DNA from: an uncultured bacterium | GTDB lineage: Bacteria > Vulcanimicrobiota > Xenobia > Xenobiales > Xenobiaceae | NCBI GenBank assembly: GCA_934621605.1 | Contig: CAKTUZ010000002.1 | Span: forward strand, 87,902-151,901 | Direction of reading: 5' to 3' | Length of the DNA: 64,000 nt | Part shown: piece after piece, positions 9,060-16,988 of the stretch | Layout of the letters: every line of letters starts with the position of its first letter | Numbering within the stretch: the stretch's first letter is position 1 | Translations under genes and position numbers: made by a program | Notes under the pieces: generated by a model | What the model saw: only the letters and a program-made list of their open reading frames with translations | What the model was told of the DNA's origin: nothing | The model's database searches: none

Positions 9060-9275
9060 CTATTCTTTAGCTTTAAGCCTTTCTTGCCAAAGGCGTTCAA
9101 ATTCGGCAACTTTAGCCTCTCGCTGAGCTCGCTCAGCTGCCGGTAAAAGGTCCTTTATATCGTCCCTATTTAAATAAGCAATTTCGCTCTCCCGACGCAA
9201 AGATACGGCATCTTCAGCCGCAGCGGCAACCGCTTCGTCTAATATAGCTTCAGCTTGTTTCTGCTGCTCGGTCAT
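9060..9275 (-). CDS. Small charged helical protein downstream of the ADP-ribosyltransferase-like gene
   Basis: A 71-residue, highly charged, probably all-helical protein (AEAILDEAVAAAAEDAV, then DDIKDLLPAAERAQREAKV). Its ATG lies only 3 nt after the stop of the 9279-10316 gene, so the two are co-transcribed and probably translationally coupled. No family is recognised. A small gene directly behind a toxin-like enzyme could encode an immunity protein, antitoxin or secretion chaperone; this is inference from context. It could also be an unrelated small acidic protein. Confidence 0.65.
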   Translation of the reverse strand: MTEQQKQAEAILDEAVAAAAEDAVSLRRESEIAYLNRDDIKDLLPAAERAQREAKVAEFERLWQERLKAKE

Positions 9276-9278
9276 AAA

Positions 9279-10316
9279 TTAGGCCTCACTTTTAGGAAGA
9301 TCACCGGCAAAAACATTAAGTACAAAGCCCTTATTTTTCTCATTATACTCAACGCCCATAACGGTCATTTTAGTATCGGGAGCCAACAAGTATTCCTGTT
9401 CATCGGGGAAAGGAGACAACTTCTTATCGGCAGCGACGTAAATGCCTTTAACATTTTCGCCAATATAAAGCTTGGTAGCAACCTTAGGCTTGTCTTGGAA
9501 ATCAAATTTGGGGTTAATCGTAGTAGACAAGAAAGTTTTGCGGTTGGTTTGCGTACCGGCAATTTTAGCTTCCAGGTAAGGAGTAAGTTCTTCGGTAGAG
9601 CAATCCATTTGCATAGCTGCAAACTTTTCATAATCTTCGGAACTCATATAATTGCGCAGCTCAGCTAAACTGGCTGTACGGTAAAGTATAGAGCCTTGAG
9701 GAACTTCATGGCGTTCTAAGGCGCTGCTCATACACTCGGTAGCCCTGCGCACTACGCCCAACGGACTCTTTTTATTGCCCAACAAATAACCATTCATTTG
9801 CAAATAGGCTACACTGCAATAAGCCTTAATGCAACCGCGCTCTATGATATTTAAGTCGGGCTTTACATTAGTTTCGTAATTTTCGACCGCATCTTCAGGC
9901 TTAATATAAGCGTAATCTTTAACCGAATCCAACGAAGGCAAACGATCTGTCTCTAGATCTTTTATGCTGAAAATTCCTAAGCCGGCTGCTTGAAACTCAT
10001 CCTCTCCCATTAAAACCGCGCCGACATTGCCGACAGCGGAATGTGTAGTATTTTCATCATCGCTCTGAGAAACAATTTGCCCCAGAAGCTCCTCTACCGC
10101 TTTGTCGGAAAGCTGTACTTTTTGCTTATCGGCTGAAGCGGACGGTAAATCAGTTGACTTAATCAATCCTTGCTCGCTCAAATTTTCCAAAGAGCTCTCA
10201 AAGACATCGGCAGCAGGCTGCTGAGTTGCCATATTCTCGGTAGTCTTGGCGGCAGCACTGTTAATTTTTACATTGTAAGACGGCACGGGTTGCATGCCTA
10301 CGGAGCTAATATTCAT
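9279..10316 (-). CDS. R-S-E class ADP-ribosyltransferase-like (exoenzyme/VIP2-type) protein
   Basis: A 345-residue protein whose last 170 residues match the ADPrib_exo_Tox fold that transfers ADP-ribose from NAD+ to a protein. The three signature parts are in order: the NAD-binding Arg in ILYRTAS (Arg213), the S-T-S-like strand FLSTTI (Ser264-Thr266), and the catalytic ExE in PDEQEYLLAPDTK (Glu306 and Glu308). ExE rather than QxE predicts arginine modification. GIYVAADKKLSPFPDEQEY mirrors the region before the catalytic Glu in the family. There is no classical signal peptide; the N-terminus MNISSVGMQPVPSY resembles those of the two neighbouring proteases. I chose ATG 10316: the longer reading frame upstream runs through a transposon-end remnant. 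The target is unknown. Confidence 0.82.
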   Translation of the reverse strand: MNISSVGMQPVPSYNVKINSAAAKTTENMATQQPAADVFESSLENLSEQGLIKSTDLPSASADKQKVQLSDKAVEELLGQIVSQSDDENTTHSAVGNVGAVLMGEDEFQAAGLGIFSIKDLETDRLPSLDSVKDYAYIKPEDAVENYETNVKPDLNIIERGCIKAYCSVAYLQMNGYLLGNKKSPLGVVRRATECMSSALERHEVPQGSILYRTASLAELRNYMSSEDYEKFAAMQMDCSTEELTPYLEAKIAGTQTNRKTFLSTTINPKFDFQDKPKVATKLYIGENVKGIYVAADKKLSPFPDEQEYLLAPDTKMTVMGVEYNEKNKGFVLNVFAGDLPKSEA

Positions 10317-10380
10317 GGCACCTAACACAAAAAAATAAATTTTTCCTATGCGTTCTAGGATAGCACATATGACATCAATT

Positions 10381-10423
10381 ATTGACATACTCCCCATGAA
10401 TAAAGCCGAGAGATTCTGAGATA
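10381..10423 (-). repeat. Solitary IS200/IS605-like right end
   Basis: This 43-bp stretch aligns without gaps to 51664-51706, with 38 of 43 bases identical: the first 18 bases and the last 12 are the same. At 51664 the sequence forms the terminal hairpin of an IS200/IS605 remnant; here the hairpin is degenerate. It lies in the 332-bp divergent intergenic region between the ADP-ribosyltransferase-like gene and the first protease (10317-10648). Nothing else coding is seen in that gap. Confidence 0.7.
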
Positions 10424-10648
10424 TTAACATCAAGTTAACTTTAGTATTTCTCAAAGCGCTACAATTGCAGTAACGGAAAGTCCATACTTTTTTGTTGTAC
10501 CGCAAGGGTATGCGGAAACATAGAAAACGCTTGCGGAGATCGCTATAAGGCCAAAGTTCTTCGGAAAAGCTCAGCGATCGTCGAAACAAGAATCCGGCAC
10601 AGCTTTGCTCACCGGAATACCAACACTTCCAAAAGAGGTCTTTTGACT

Positions 10649-12124
10649 ATGATCGGTTCAATCAATAGTGTAAATTACACTGCATATTCAGCTCCCGCCG
10701 ATAAGCTCGAAGCTGCTTCTTCCAATAACGCCACCCAGACCAAGGAAATGGAATTTTCCTATAATCCCCAAGATGAAACAGTTATGGATCCTGTTACCAT
10801 AGACCTCAATACCGAACATGGAAGAACCGCTAAGGCTCCCCGTACCGAAAATGTAAAATTTGTCAGAGGTGAGCGCCTTAAGCCTAATTCCAACGGTTCT
10901 TACGTTTTCGATAAAGGCACTAAGAATTACGTAGCCGCCAACAGTATGGCCACTGTTCAGCATACTATCGACAGCATGGAGAAGATCCTCGGCTACGATA
11001 TTACCTTCGCATTTGGCGATAAGCAAATTGGCTTGGCTCCTGACGCCGGTGTCGATTTAAATGCTTATTATTCACGCGACGAGGAGTCTTTAAACTTCTT
11101 CCACGATTTTGATCCCGTAAAAAAAGAAACCGTCTACTCGGGTGCTTCCGGTGAAGTTATTTCCCACGAAGTCGGCCATGCCATTTTGGACTCCGTACGT
11201 CCCGGCTTCCTCACTTCTTGGAGTGCCGACACCAACGGCCTTCACGAAGCTTTCGGTGACTTGACTGCTCTGTATATGTCTACCCAGAATGACGAAGTTT
11301 GCCAGTTGGCTGCTCAACAAACCGGCGGCGACTTAAGTAAGCCCAGCCTTCTCTCCGATACCGGCGAGCATATGGGCCGCGCTATCAATAACAAGTATGA
11401 TATTCACGATGCCGACAGAGACTACGTCCGCTGTATGATCAACGATTGCAAATGGGAAGATCCCAACAATATCGACAGTGAAGAGCCCACTCCCGAGCAC
11501 CCGGTTTCCACCGAAATGCACGACTGGTCTCGTATTTTCAGCGGCGCTCAGTATGATGTAATGGCCGCTATTACCAAACGTAATATGGCAGACGGTATGG
11601 ATGCCGCTCAAGCTATCAAAGCTGCTGGTCAAGAAAGTATGGAGCTTCTTACTAAAGCCGTCAGTATCTCCCCTAGTCACGACGCTTCCTATCGTGACGT
11701 CGCACTTTGTATGCTCAAAATTGACGCTCGCAGCAACGAAGGCAAAGCTCATGACATTATTCTCAACACTTTCAAAGAGAGAAATATCCTTGAAGAAGGC
11801 GACGATACTCCCGCCGAGACTATGGGAATTACTGCTGAACCTCGCGATATGACCATTACTTTGGATGGCCCCGAATACGGTAAATTCTCTGGTGCCGAAG
11901 TAAGCGGCAAAGCTCCCAGCGGTGTCGGTATAATGAGCAATCCCGGCGATAAGCTGGCTAAAGATATGAAGCGCTTAATCCAAAACGGTTCTATCCTCTA
12001 CACCGAACCCAATCAGGTTGTCGAGAAAAAAGATCTCTTTGATAAGAATGGTAATCCTTATATTGGCGTAGTACGCTGGACTGACGGCAAAATGGTTATC
12101 GAGCGCAACAAGATGATCAGCTAA
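10649..12124 (+). CDS. Thermolysin-like (M4-type gluzincin) metalloprotease, copy 1
   Basis: A 491-residue predicted zinc protease. HEVGH at residues 173-177 supplies two His ligands and the catalytic Glu. NGLHEAFGDL supplies the third ligand Glu200, matching the NEAxxD helix of thermolysin. TEMHDWSRIFSGAQYD matches the segment carrying thermolysin His231. There is no signal peptide and no FTP/PepSY propeptide, which is unusual for the family. ATG 10649 is preferred over the in-frame TTG 6 bp upstream because AAGAGGT lies 9 nt before it, and because this gives an N-terminus (MIGSINSVNYTAYSAP) that lines up with its paralogue. It is followed by a terminator, so it is transcribed separately from copy 2. 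Confidence 0.85.
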   Translation: MIGSINSVNYTAYSAPADKLEAASSNNATQTKEMEFSYNPQDETVMDPVTIDLNTEHGRTAKAPRTENVKFVRGERLKPNSNGSYVFDKGTKNYVAANSMATVQHTIDSMEKILGYDITFAFGDKQIGLAPDAGVDLNAYYSRDEESLNFFHDFDPVKKETVYSGASGEVISHEVGHAILDSVRPGFLTSWSADTNGLHEAFGDLTALYMSTQNDEVCQLAAQQTGGDLSKPSLLSDTGEHMGRAINNKYDIHDADRDYVRCMINDCKWEDPNNIDSEEPTPEHPVSTEMHDWSRIFSGAQYDVMAAITKRNMADGMDAAQAIKAAGQESMELLTKAVSISPSHDASYRDVALCMLKIDARSNEGKAHDIILNTFKERNILEEGDDTPAETMGITAEPRDMTITLDGPEYGKFSGAEVSGKAPSGVGIMSNPGDKLAKDMKRLIQNGSILYTEPNQVVEKKDLFDKNGNPYIGVVRWTDGKMVIERNKMIS

Positions 12125-12171
12125 TCTTTCTCTATTTTCTCGACGTTAAGGCGTCTAGATTCTGAAAGTAC

Positions 12172-12230
12172 AAAAGCTCTCCCATACAAGCGCAATATTT
12201 GATAATTTGCCAAGGTGTGGGAGAGCTTTT
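12172..12230 (+). terminator. Terminator after protease copy 1
   Basis: A 16-bp stem (AAAAGCTCTCCCATAC with GTGTGGGAGAGCTTTT, one G-U pair) with a 27-nt loop, ending in a T-run. Confidence 0.85.
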
Positions 12231-12379
12231 ATCATTTTGTCAATTTAACAAAAGGTTTTGCTCGATTCGCTAAAAATACATACTTTTGTAACTTGAAGTA
12301 ACACTCTAAATCTTAGAATAAAACGTGAGATAAGGGGTAGGAGAACTCCAGATACATTTTCACGAGAGGTTGTTGAAAA

Positions 12380-13846
12380 ATGTTAAATTCTATTAGTGGT
12401 GTAAGTTCCATGGCTTACACGACTCCGACCAGCGGCATAAACGCCACCAAGGTTGATACTGAAGTAAGAGGGCCGGAGTTTTCTTATAATCCTCAGGACG
12501 AGTTGGTCATGGATCCTATCACTATCCAAGTGCCCAACATCAAAACCAGCAGCAAAAAAGCTCCCGAAGGCGAGCATGTGCGTTTAGCTGATAAAGACGG
12601 ATTGCGTCCCAATAAAGACGGAGAATATGTCTTCCAGCCTGGTACCCGTCAATACGTTGCCGCCCATACTATGGCCACTATTCAATCCACAGTTAATGCT
12701 ATGAGCGAAAAGTTCGGCCAAGACATAAACTGGGCTTTCGGCGAAAAACAAATAAAACTTATCCCTGACGGCGGCGTTATGCTCAACGCTTACTATTCCC
12801 GCCAAGATGAGTCTTTAAACTTCTTCCACGCCAAAGATCCCGTTACCCAGCAACAGGTCTATACCGGCAGTTCCGGCGAAATCGTTTCTCACGAGGCTGG
12901 TCATGCCATTTTAGATGCCATCCGTCCCGGTTTCTTCTCCTCTTGGCAAGTCGATACTAACGGTTTCCACGAAGCTTTCGGCGATTTAACCGCTCTTTAT
13001 ATGTCAAGCCAAAATGATCAAGTATGCGAATTAGCTGCCAGAGAGTGCGGCGGAGACTTACATAAGCCCAATTGCTTATCCGCCACCGGCGAGCTTTTAG
13101 GACGCACCATCAACAACGAAGCTGGACGCAACGTAACTGGCGGTGATCATGTGCGCAGTTTAATTAACGATTTTAAGTGGCAAGCTCCTCGCACCGTAGA
13201 TCGCAATCCTTCCGGTACCGATCCTTTAACAACCGAAGTCCACAGTTGGTCCCGCATTTTCAGTGGCGCCCAATATGATGTAATGGCCGCTATGACTCAG
13301 CGCAATATCGACAACGGTATGGAGGCCGCTGCCGCTATTAAAGCTGCAGGCAGCGAAAGTATGGATGTTTTAGCCAAAGCCATCACTATTTCTCCCAAAG
13401 AAAATGCCACCTATCGCGACATTGCTCTTTGTATGCTCAAAGCCGACGAGGAAATGGGCGGTAAAAACCACGATATTATTTTAAACTGTATGCAAAATCG
13501 CAACATCCTCTTTGAAGATGACGATACCCCTTCCGGCGTATCTATGGCTTCTCTTCCCACTCATGATATGACCGTAACTTTGGACGGCCCTGAATTTGGA
13601 AAGTTCTCCGGTGCTGAGGTTACCGCCAAAGTATCCAGTGGTATTGGAGTTAAGAATGACAATCCTGGCCAGGATCTCATCAACGATATGAAGATGCATA
13701 TCCAAAACGGCTCTATCCTCTACACTGAACCCAATCAAGTTGTAGAAAAGAAAGATCTTTTCGATAAAAATGGTAATGCCTACATCGGTGTAGTGCGCTG
13801 GACTGACGGCAAAATGACCATCGAAAGAAATACTATGATCAGTTAG
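12380..13846 (+). CDS. Thermolysin-like (M4-type gluzincin) metalloprotease, copy 2
   Basis: A 488-residue paralogue of the 10649 gene; the two align over their full length and the last 45 residues are nearly identical (ending DGKMTIERNTMIS). The zinc site HEAGH, the third-ligand helix NGFHEAFGDL and the VHSWSRIFSGAQYD segment are all intact, so the copy should be active. It also lacks a signal peptide and propeptide and starts MLNSISGVSSMAYTTP. The ATG follows an AGAGG site. Copy 1 ends in a terminator 150 bp before this gene, so copy 2 should have its own promoter in 12231-12379; I see only a weak candidate there (TTGAAG near 12294). The pair is a tandem duplication. Targets are unknown. 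Confidence 0.85.
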   Translation: MLNSISGVSSMAYTTPTSGINATKVDTEVRGPEFSYNPQDELVMDPITIQVPNIKTSSKKAPEGEHVRLADKDGLRPNKDGEYVFQPGTRQYVAAHTMATIQSTVNAMSEKFGQDINWAFGEKQIKLIPDGGVMLNAYYSRQDESLNFFHAKDPVTQQQVYTGSSGEIVSHEAGHAILDAIRPGFFSSWQVDTNGFHEAFGDLTALYMSSQNDQVCELAARECGGDLHKPNCLSATGELLGRTINNEAGRNVTGGDHVRSLINDFKWQAPRTVDRNPSGTDPLTTEVHSWSRIFSGAQYDVMAAMTQRNIDNGMEAAAAIKAAGSESMDVLAKAITISPKENATYRDIALCMLKADEEMGGKNHDIILNCMQNRNILFEDDDTPSGVSMASLPTHDMTVTLDGPEFGKFSGAEVTAKVSSGIGVKNDNPGQDLINDMKMHIQNGSILYTEPNQVVEKKDLFDKNGNAYIGVVRWTDGKMTIERNTMIS

Positions 13847-13871
13847 TACAATTAACGAATTTTGCCGTCAT

Positions 13872-13920
13872 AAAAAACTAAGGCTATCGGAAAAAAGCTT
13901 CCGACAGCCTTAGTTTTTTT
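13872..13920. terminator. Bidirectional terminator between protease copy 2 and the M16 operon
   Basis: AAAAACTAAGGCTATCGG pairs with CCGACAGCCTTAGTTTTT (one mismatch), with T tracts on both strands. It serves both convergent units. Confidence 0.92.
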
Positions 13921-13923
13921 ATA

Positions 13924-13971
13924 GATGTTTTGAGCTTATATATTCAATAATCGATAGAAGCTCAAAACATC
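13924..13971. repeat. 14-bp inverted repeat downstream of the M16 operon
   Basis: GATGTTTTGAGCTT (13924-13937) and AAGCTCAAAACATC (13958-13971) are perfect complements with a 20-nt loop. It lies 10 bp past the M16 stop codon, in front of the terminator. It is probably an mRNA 3' stability hairpin; there is no T-tract of its own. Confidence 0.7.
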
Positions 13972-13981
13972 AAATCCAGCG

Positions 13982-15535
13982 CTACTTCAAGGGCACATCA
14001 GTACCCATGACGGCGTCGATAGGAATAATTTCCATACGCCAGCCTGGCTCGTCTTTGAGTTGCTCGGCAATGGCTTTAGCATCACCCACAGCCACCATAA
14101 CCATTTGCTCGGGACGGAAGAAGGAAAGACGAGGAATATTCATGCTTTCGCCGTCAACCTTTCTGATGTTGCCAACATAGGTAGCATAGTAGTCATCGGG
14201 CAAATTATAAAGCTGCATTTCCATAAGACATTGAGCCAATTTGAGACTAGTCTCAAAAGACTCAGGATAACGATAGCAAATATAATTTTCTGTGCGTTCT
14301 AATTCATCGGCAGCTATTTTTTTACTCATGCTGTCAATTTCACGAAGAATTTCCCGCAAAGCGGGCACAGTTTTATCAGCTTGCACATCGGTAGCCACTA
14401 AGAAAGGCCCGGCCTCTTTGCGAAAGACAAACATAGAGCGAGCGCCATAAGTATAACCATTCTTCTCGCGTAAATTTTGATTTAAGCGAGACATAAAAGA
14501 ACCACCCAAAACAGTATTCATAACTCTTAAGGGGAAGAAATGCTCAGTGTCTCTGGCAAAACCTACCCTACCCACGCGCAGTACCGACTGATGAGCTCCG
14601 GGACGATCGACAACATAAATCACCTTGCCGATACCAGAAGAGGTTTTAGGCAGAGCTGCCAAAGGAACACTATGTTTATCTTCAGCTTTTTTATTTAAAC
14701 CTTCTTTAAATTCAGCAGCTACTTCGCCATCGGTAAGTTTGGCTTTATGCCATTTGCCGAAACGCTTTTCCAATTCTTGCATTACCTGATCAATATCTGC
14801 AGCGCCGGTTACGGAGAAGAAAGCATTCTGCGGAGTATAATATTGTTTATAGTAGCTAACTATATCTTGACGGGTTAAATTCGCATAAGTAGAAGCCAAA
14901 CCGTTTAAACCATATCCCTGCCTGTTATTGGGCTCATTTCTGTAAATAAGTCTGCTAAAAGCGTAACTAGCCAAAGAGGCCGGATCCTCACGCTGCTGTA
15001 TAAAATTGGTCAAACGCAACTTTTTGAGGCGTTCAATTTCTTGTTCAGGGAAAGTCGGATAAACAACAGCTTCAGCCATAAGGTCGAGTCCCTTGTCTAA
15101 ACGCTTACTGGGTACGGTCAAGGAAATAGTAGAACCAAAATATGACTGATCGATACCGAAATAGGAACCGATATTGTCACTCTGCTCAGCGAATTGCAGA
15201 GCGCTGTACTTAGCGGTACCTTCGTCCAAGCATTCGGCAGTTAAAGCGGCTAAGCCCATTTTATCCAAAGGTTCGTTGACAGCTCCGGCTTTAACAAAAA
15301 GGCAGGCTGTCACCAGCGGAGTGGTGCGTCTTTCCATAAACCAAACGGGAATACCATTAGACAGTTGACGCTTTTCTATTTTGGGAATGACTACAGAAGC
15401 AGGTTCGCTGATCGGAGGGGGCGCCAAACGACTGGGAGCTTGCATATTAGAAGTATTTTTTACCGGAGTTTCAGCATGAGCCATAAGAGACATTCCTAAC
15501 ACAAAAATACAAGAAGTAAGCCAAAATTTCATCAT
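13982..15535 (-). CDS. M16 family peptidase-like protein, non-catalytic partner
   Basis: A 517-residue exported M16 protein with a signal peptide (FWLTSCIFVLGMSLMAHA). The place where active members carry HxxEH reads GLAALTAECLDEGT, so the zinc site is lost. The C-terminal M16 half is kept, including SRLNQNLREKNGYTYGARS, the Arg/Tyr substrate-binding motif typical of the non-catalytic subunit. It overlaps the stop of the upstream active gene in TAATG, so the two subunits are made together, as in mitochondrial processing peptidase-like heterodimers. It probably acts in the periplasm or at the outer membrane. Confidence 0.88.
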   Translation of the reverse strand: MMKFWLTSCIFVLGMSLMAHAETPVKNTSNMQAPSRLAPPPISEPASVVIPKIEKRQLSNGIPVWFMERRTTPLVTACLFVKAGAVNEPLDKMGLAALTAECLDEGTAKYSALQFAEQSDNIGSYFGIDQSYFGSTISLTVPSKRLDKGLDLMAEAVVYPTFPEQEIERLKKLRLTNFIQQREDPASLASYAFSRLIYRNEPNNRQGYGLNGLASTYANLTRQDIVSYYKQYYTPQNAFFSVTGAADIDQVMQELEKRFGKWHKAKLTDGEVAAEFKEGLNKKAEDKHSVPLAALPKTSSGIGKVIYVVDRPGAHQSVLRVGRVGFARDTEHFFPLRVMNTVLGGSFMSRLNQNLREKNGYTYGARSMFVFRKEAGPFLVATDVQADKTVPALREILREIDSMSKKIAADELERTENYICYRYPESFETSLKLAQCLMEMQLYNLPDDYYATYVGNIRKVDGESMNIPRLSFFRPEQMVMVAVGDAKAIAEQLKDEPGWRMEIIPIDAVMGTDVPLK

Positions 15536-16887
15536 TACTTGGCCTCCTTCGTTTCGGGGACAACGGTTATTTCCACGTATTTATTAAGATCAAGATACTT
15601 TTTAGCACATTCAGAAACAGACTGAGGAGTTACTTGGCGATAGCGTTCCAAATCGACCGAGAATGAATCAGGCTTGCCGAAATGCCAATAGTAATTATTG
15701 AGCATGTCAGCCTTTTCGGAAATTAACTCGGCATTAGCGTAAAAAGCTGACTCCGTCATATTGACTACACGATCAATTTCTTGCTGACTGGGCGGATTAT
15801 TTTGAATTTTGGCAATTTCTTCATTGACGATTTTTTGTACTTCGTCAAGACTGACGCCAGGCTTGGGAATATAAAGTATAGTAAAGCAAGAGCCTAAATC
15901 TGAGCTGGACTGTTCGGCCTGAATGCTTTGTACAATTTGCAACTCGTAAACCAAACGCTTGTAAAGGCGAGAATTTTTACTATTGGCCAAAATGGAAGCC
16001 AATACGTCCATATCGGCATCTCCCTGAGAATAGAGGGCCGGAGTTGGCCAACTTTGAGAGCGCAAAGGTAAAGCAACTTTGTCTTCAATAGTCTTTTTGA
16101 CAATGCCGGTAAGTTCCACAGGCTTAGCACCGACATGTTCAACTTTAGGGCCGGGCTTAACCTCGGAGAACCATTTCTCCACCAAACGCTTAGTCTCTAC
16201 AGGATCGATATCACCAGCCACTACCAAGCTGGCATTACCCGGTACATAATATTTTTTAAAGAAATTGACCACATCATCATAACCGGCAGCACTCAAGTCT
16301 TCCATAGAGCCAATAATAGGCCAATTATAGGGATGATCTTTAGGATACAGCAAACGGGGCAACTCTAACCACATGCGAGCGTAAGGACGATTGAGATAAC
16401 TCTGACGCATTTCGTTCTTAACTACATCGCGCTGGCTGTCAACTACATTGGGAGACATAGAATCGAGCAAATAGCCCATGCGATCCGATTCTAAAAACAG
16501 AGGCAATTCCAAAGCACAAGAAGGGACGGAACAATAATAGTTGGTGCGATCCGTACTGGTAGAAGCATTATTACTGCCGCCTACTCCCTCTAGCAAACGA
16601 TCGAACTCTCCCTCTTTAACGTGGCCGGAACCTTCAAACATTAAATGCTCAAATAAATGAGCAAATCCGGTACGGCCAACTTGCTCATTGCTGGAGCCAA
16701 CTTTATACCAAATATTGGTATAAACCATAGGTATAGTATGATCTTCATGTAAGATTACATGCAATCCGTTAGGCAAATCGAATTCTGTATAAGGGACTTG
16801 CATATCTCCCCCACCCGGTTCCTGAGCTGAAGCAGGAGCAGCGGCCATACAAAGGGCCATAGCCAAACCGCATAACGCTTTGCGCAT
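15535..16887 (-). CDS. M16 family zinc peptidase, catalytic subunit
   Basis: A 450-residue exported protease. The signal peptide is LCGLAMALCMAAAPASAQ. The inverted zinc motif HLFEH is at residues 77-81, and KNEMRQSY about 75 residues later supplies the third ligand Glu. These are the hallmarks of an active M16B (PqqL/YmxG-like) peptidase, which degrades small or unfolded peptides inside a clam-shell dimer. It is the first gene of a two-gene operon with an inactive partner. GGAGGA precedes the ATG. A second such pair lies at 42-45 kb. Confidence 0.9.
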   Translation of the reverse strand: MRKALCGLAMALCMAAAPASAQEPGGGDMQVPYTEFDLPNGLHVILHEDHTIPMVYTNIWYKVGSSNEQVGRTGFAHLFEHLMFEGSGHVKEGEFDRLLEGVGGSNNASTSTDRTNYYCSVPSCALELPLFLESDRMGYLLDSMSPNVVDSQRDVVKNEMRQSYLNRPYARMWLELPRLLYPKDHPYNWPIIGSMEDLSAAGYDDVVNFFKKYYVPGNASLVVAGDIDPVETKRLVEKWFSEVKPGPKVEHVGAKPVELTGIVKKTIEDKVALPLRSQSWPTPALYSQGDADMDVLASILANSKNSRLYKRLVYELQIVQSIQAEQSSSDLGSCFTILYIPKPGVSLDEVQKIVNEEIAKIQNNPPSQQEIDRVVNMTESAFYANAELISEKADMLNNYYWHFGKPDSFSVDLERYRQVTPQSVSECAKKYLDLNKYVEITVVPETKEAK

Positions 16888-16988
16888 ATGTATAATTCCT
16901 CCAAAAAGACTGAGCTCCGGCAGGCGTAAGCCGCAGAGATTTTTTTTTGTATACTAACCGATTTTAGCAGAAAAAACTAATATAAGTT

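Noticed and set aside
10317..10589. N-terminal extension of the ADP-ribosyltransferase-like reading frame
   Set aside because: The extra 91 residues run through a transposon-end remnant and match no family; ATG 10316 gives an N-terminus like those of the neighbouring proteases.
13924..13971. 14-bp inverted repeat as a mobile-element end
   Set aside because: It has a short loop, no internal gene and sits exactly past a stop codon, so a 3'-end mRNA hairpin is simpler.
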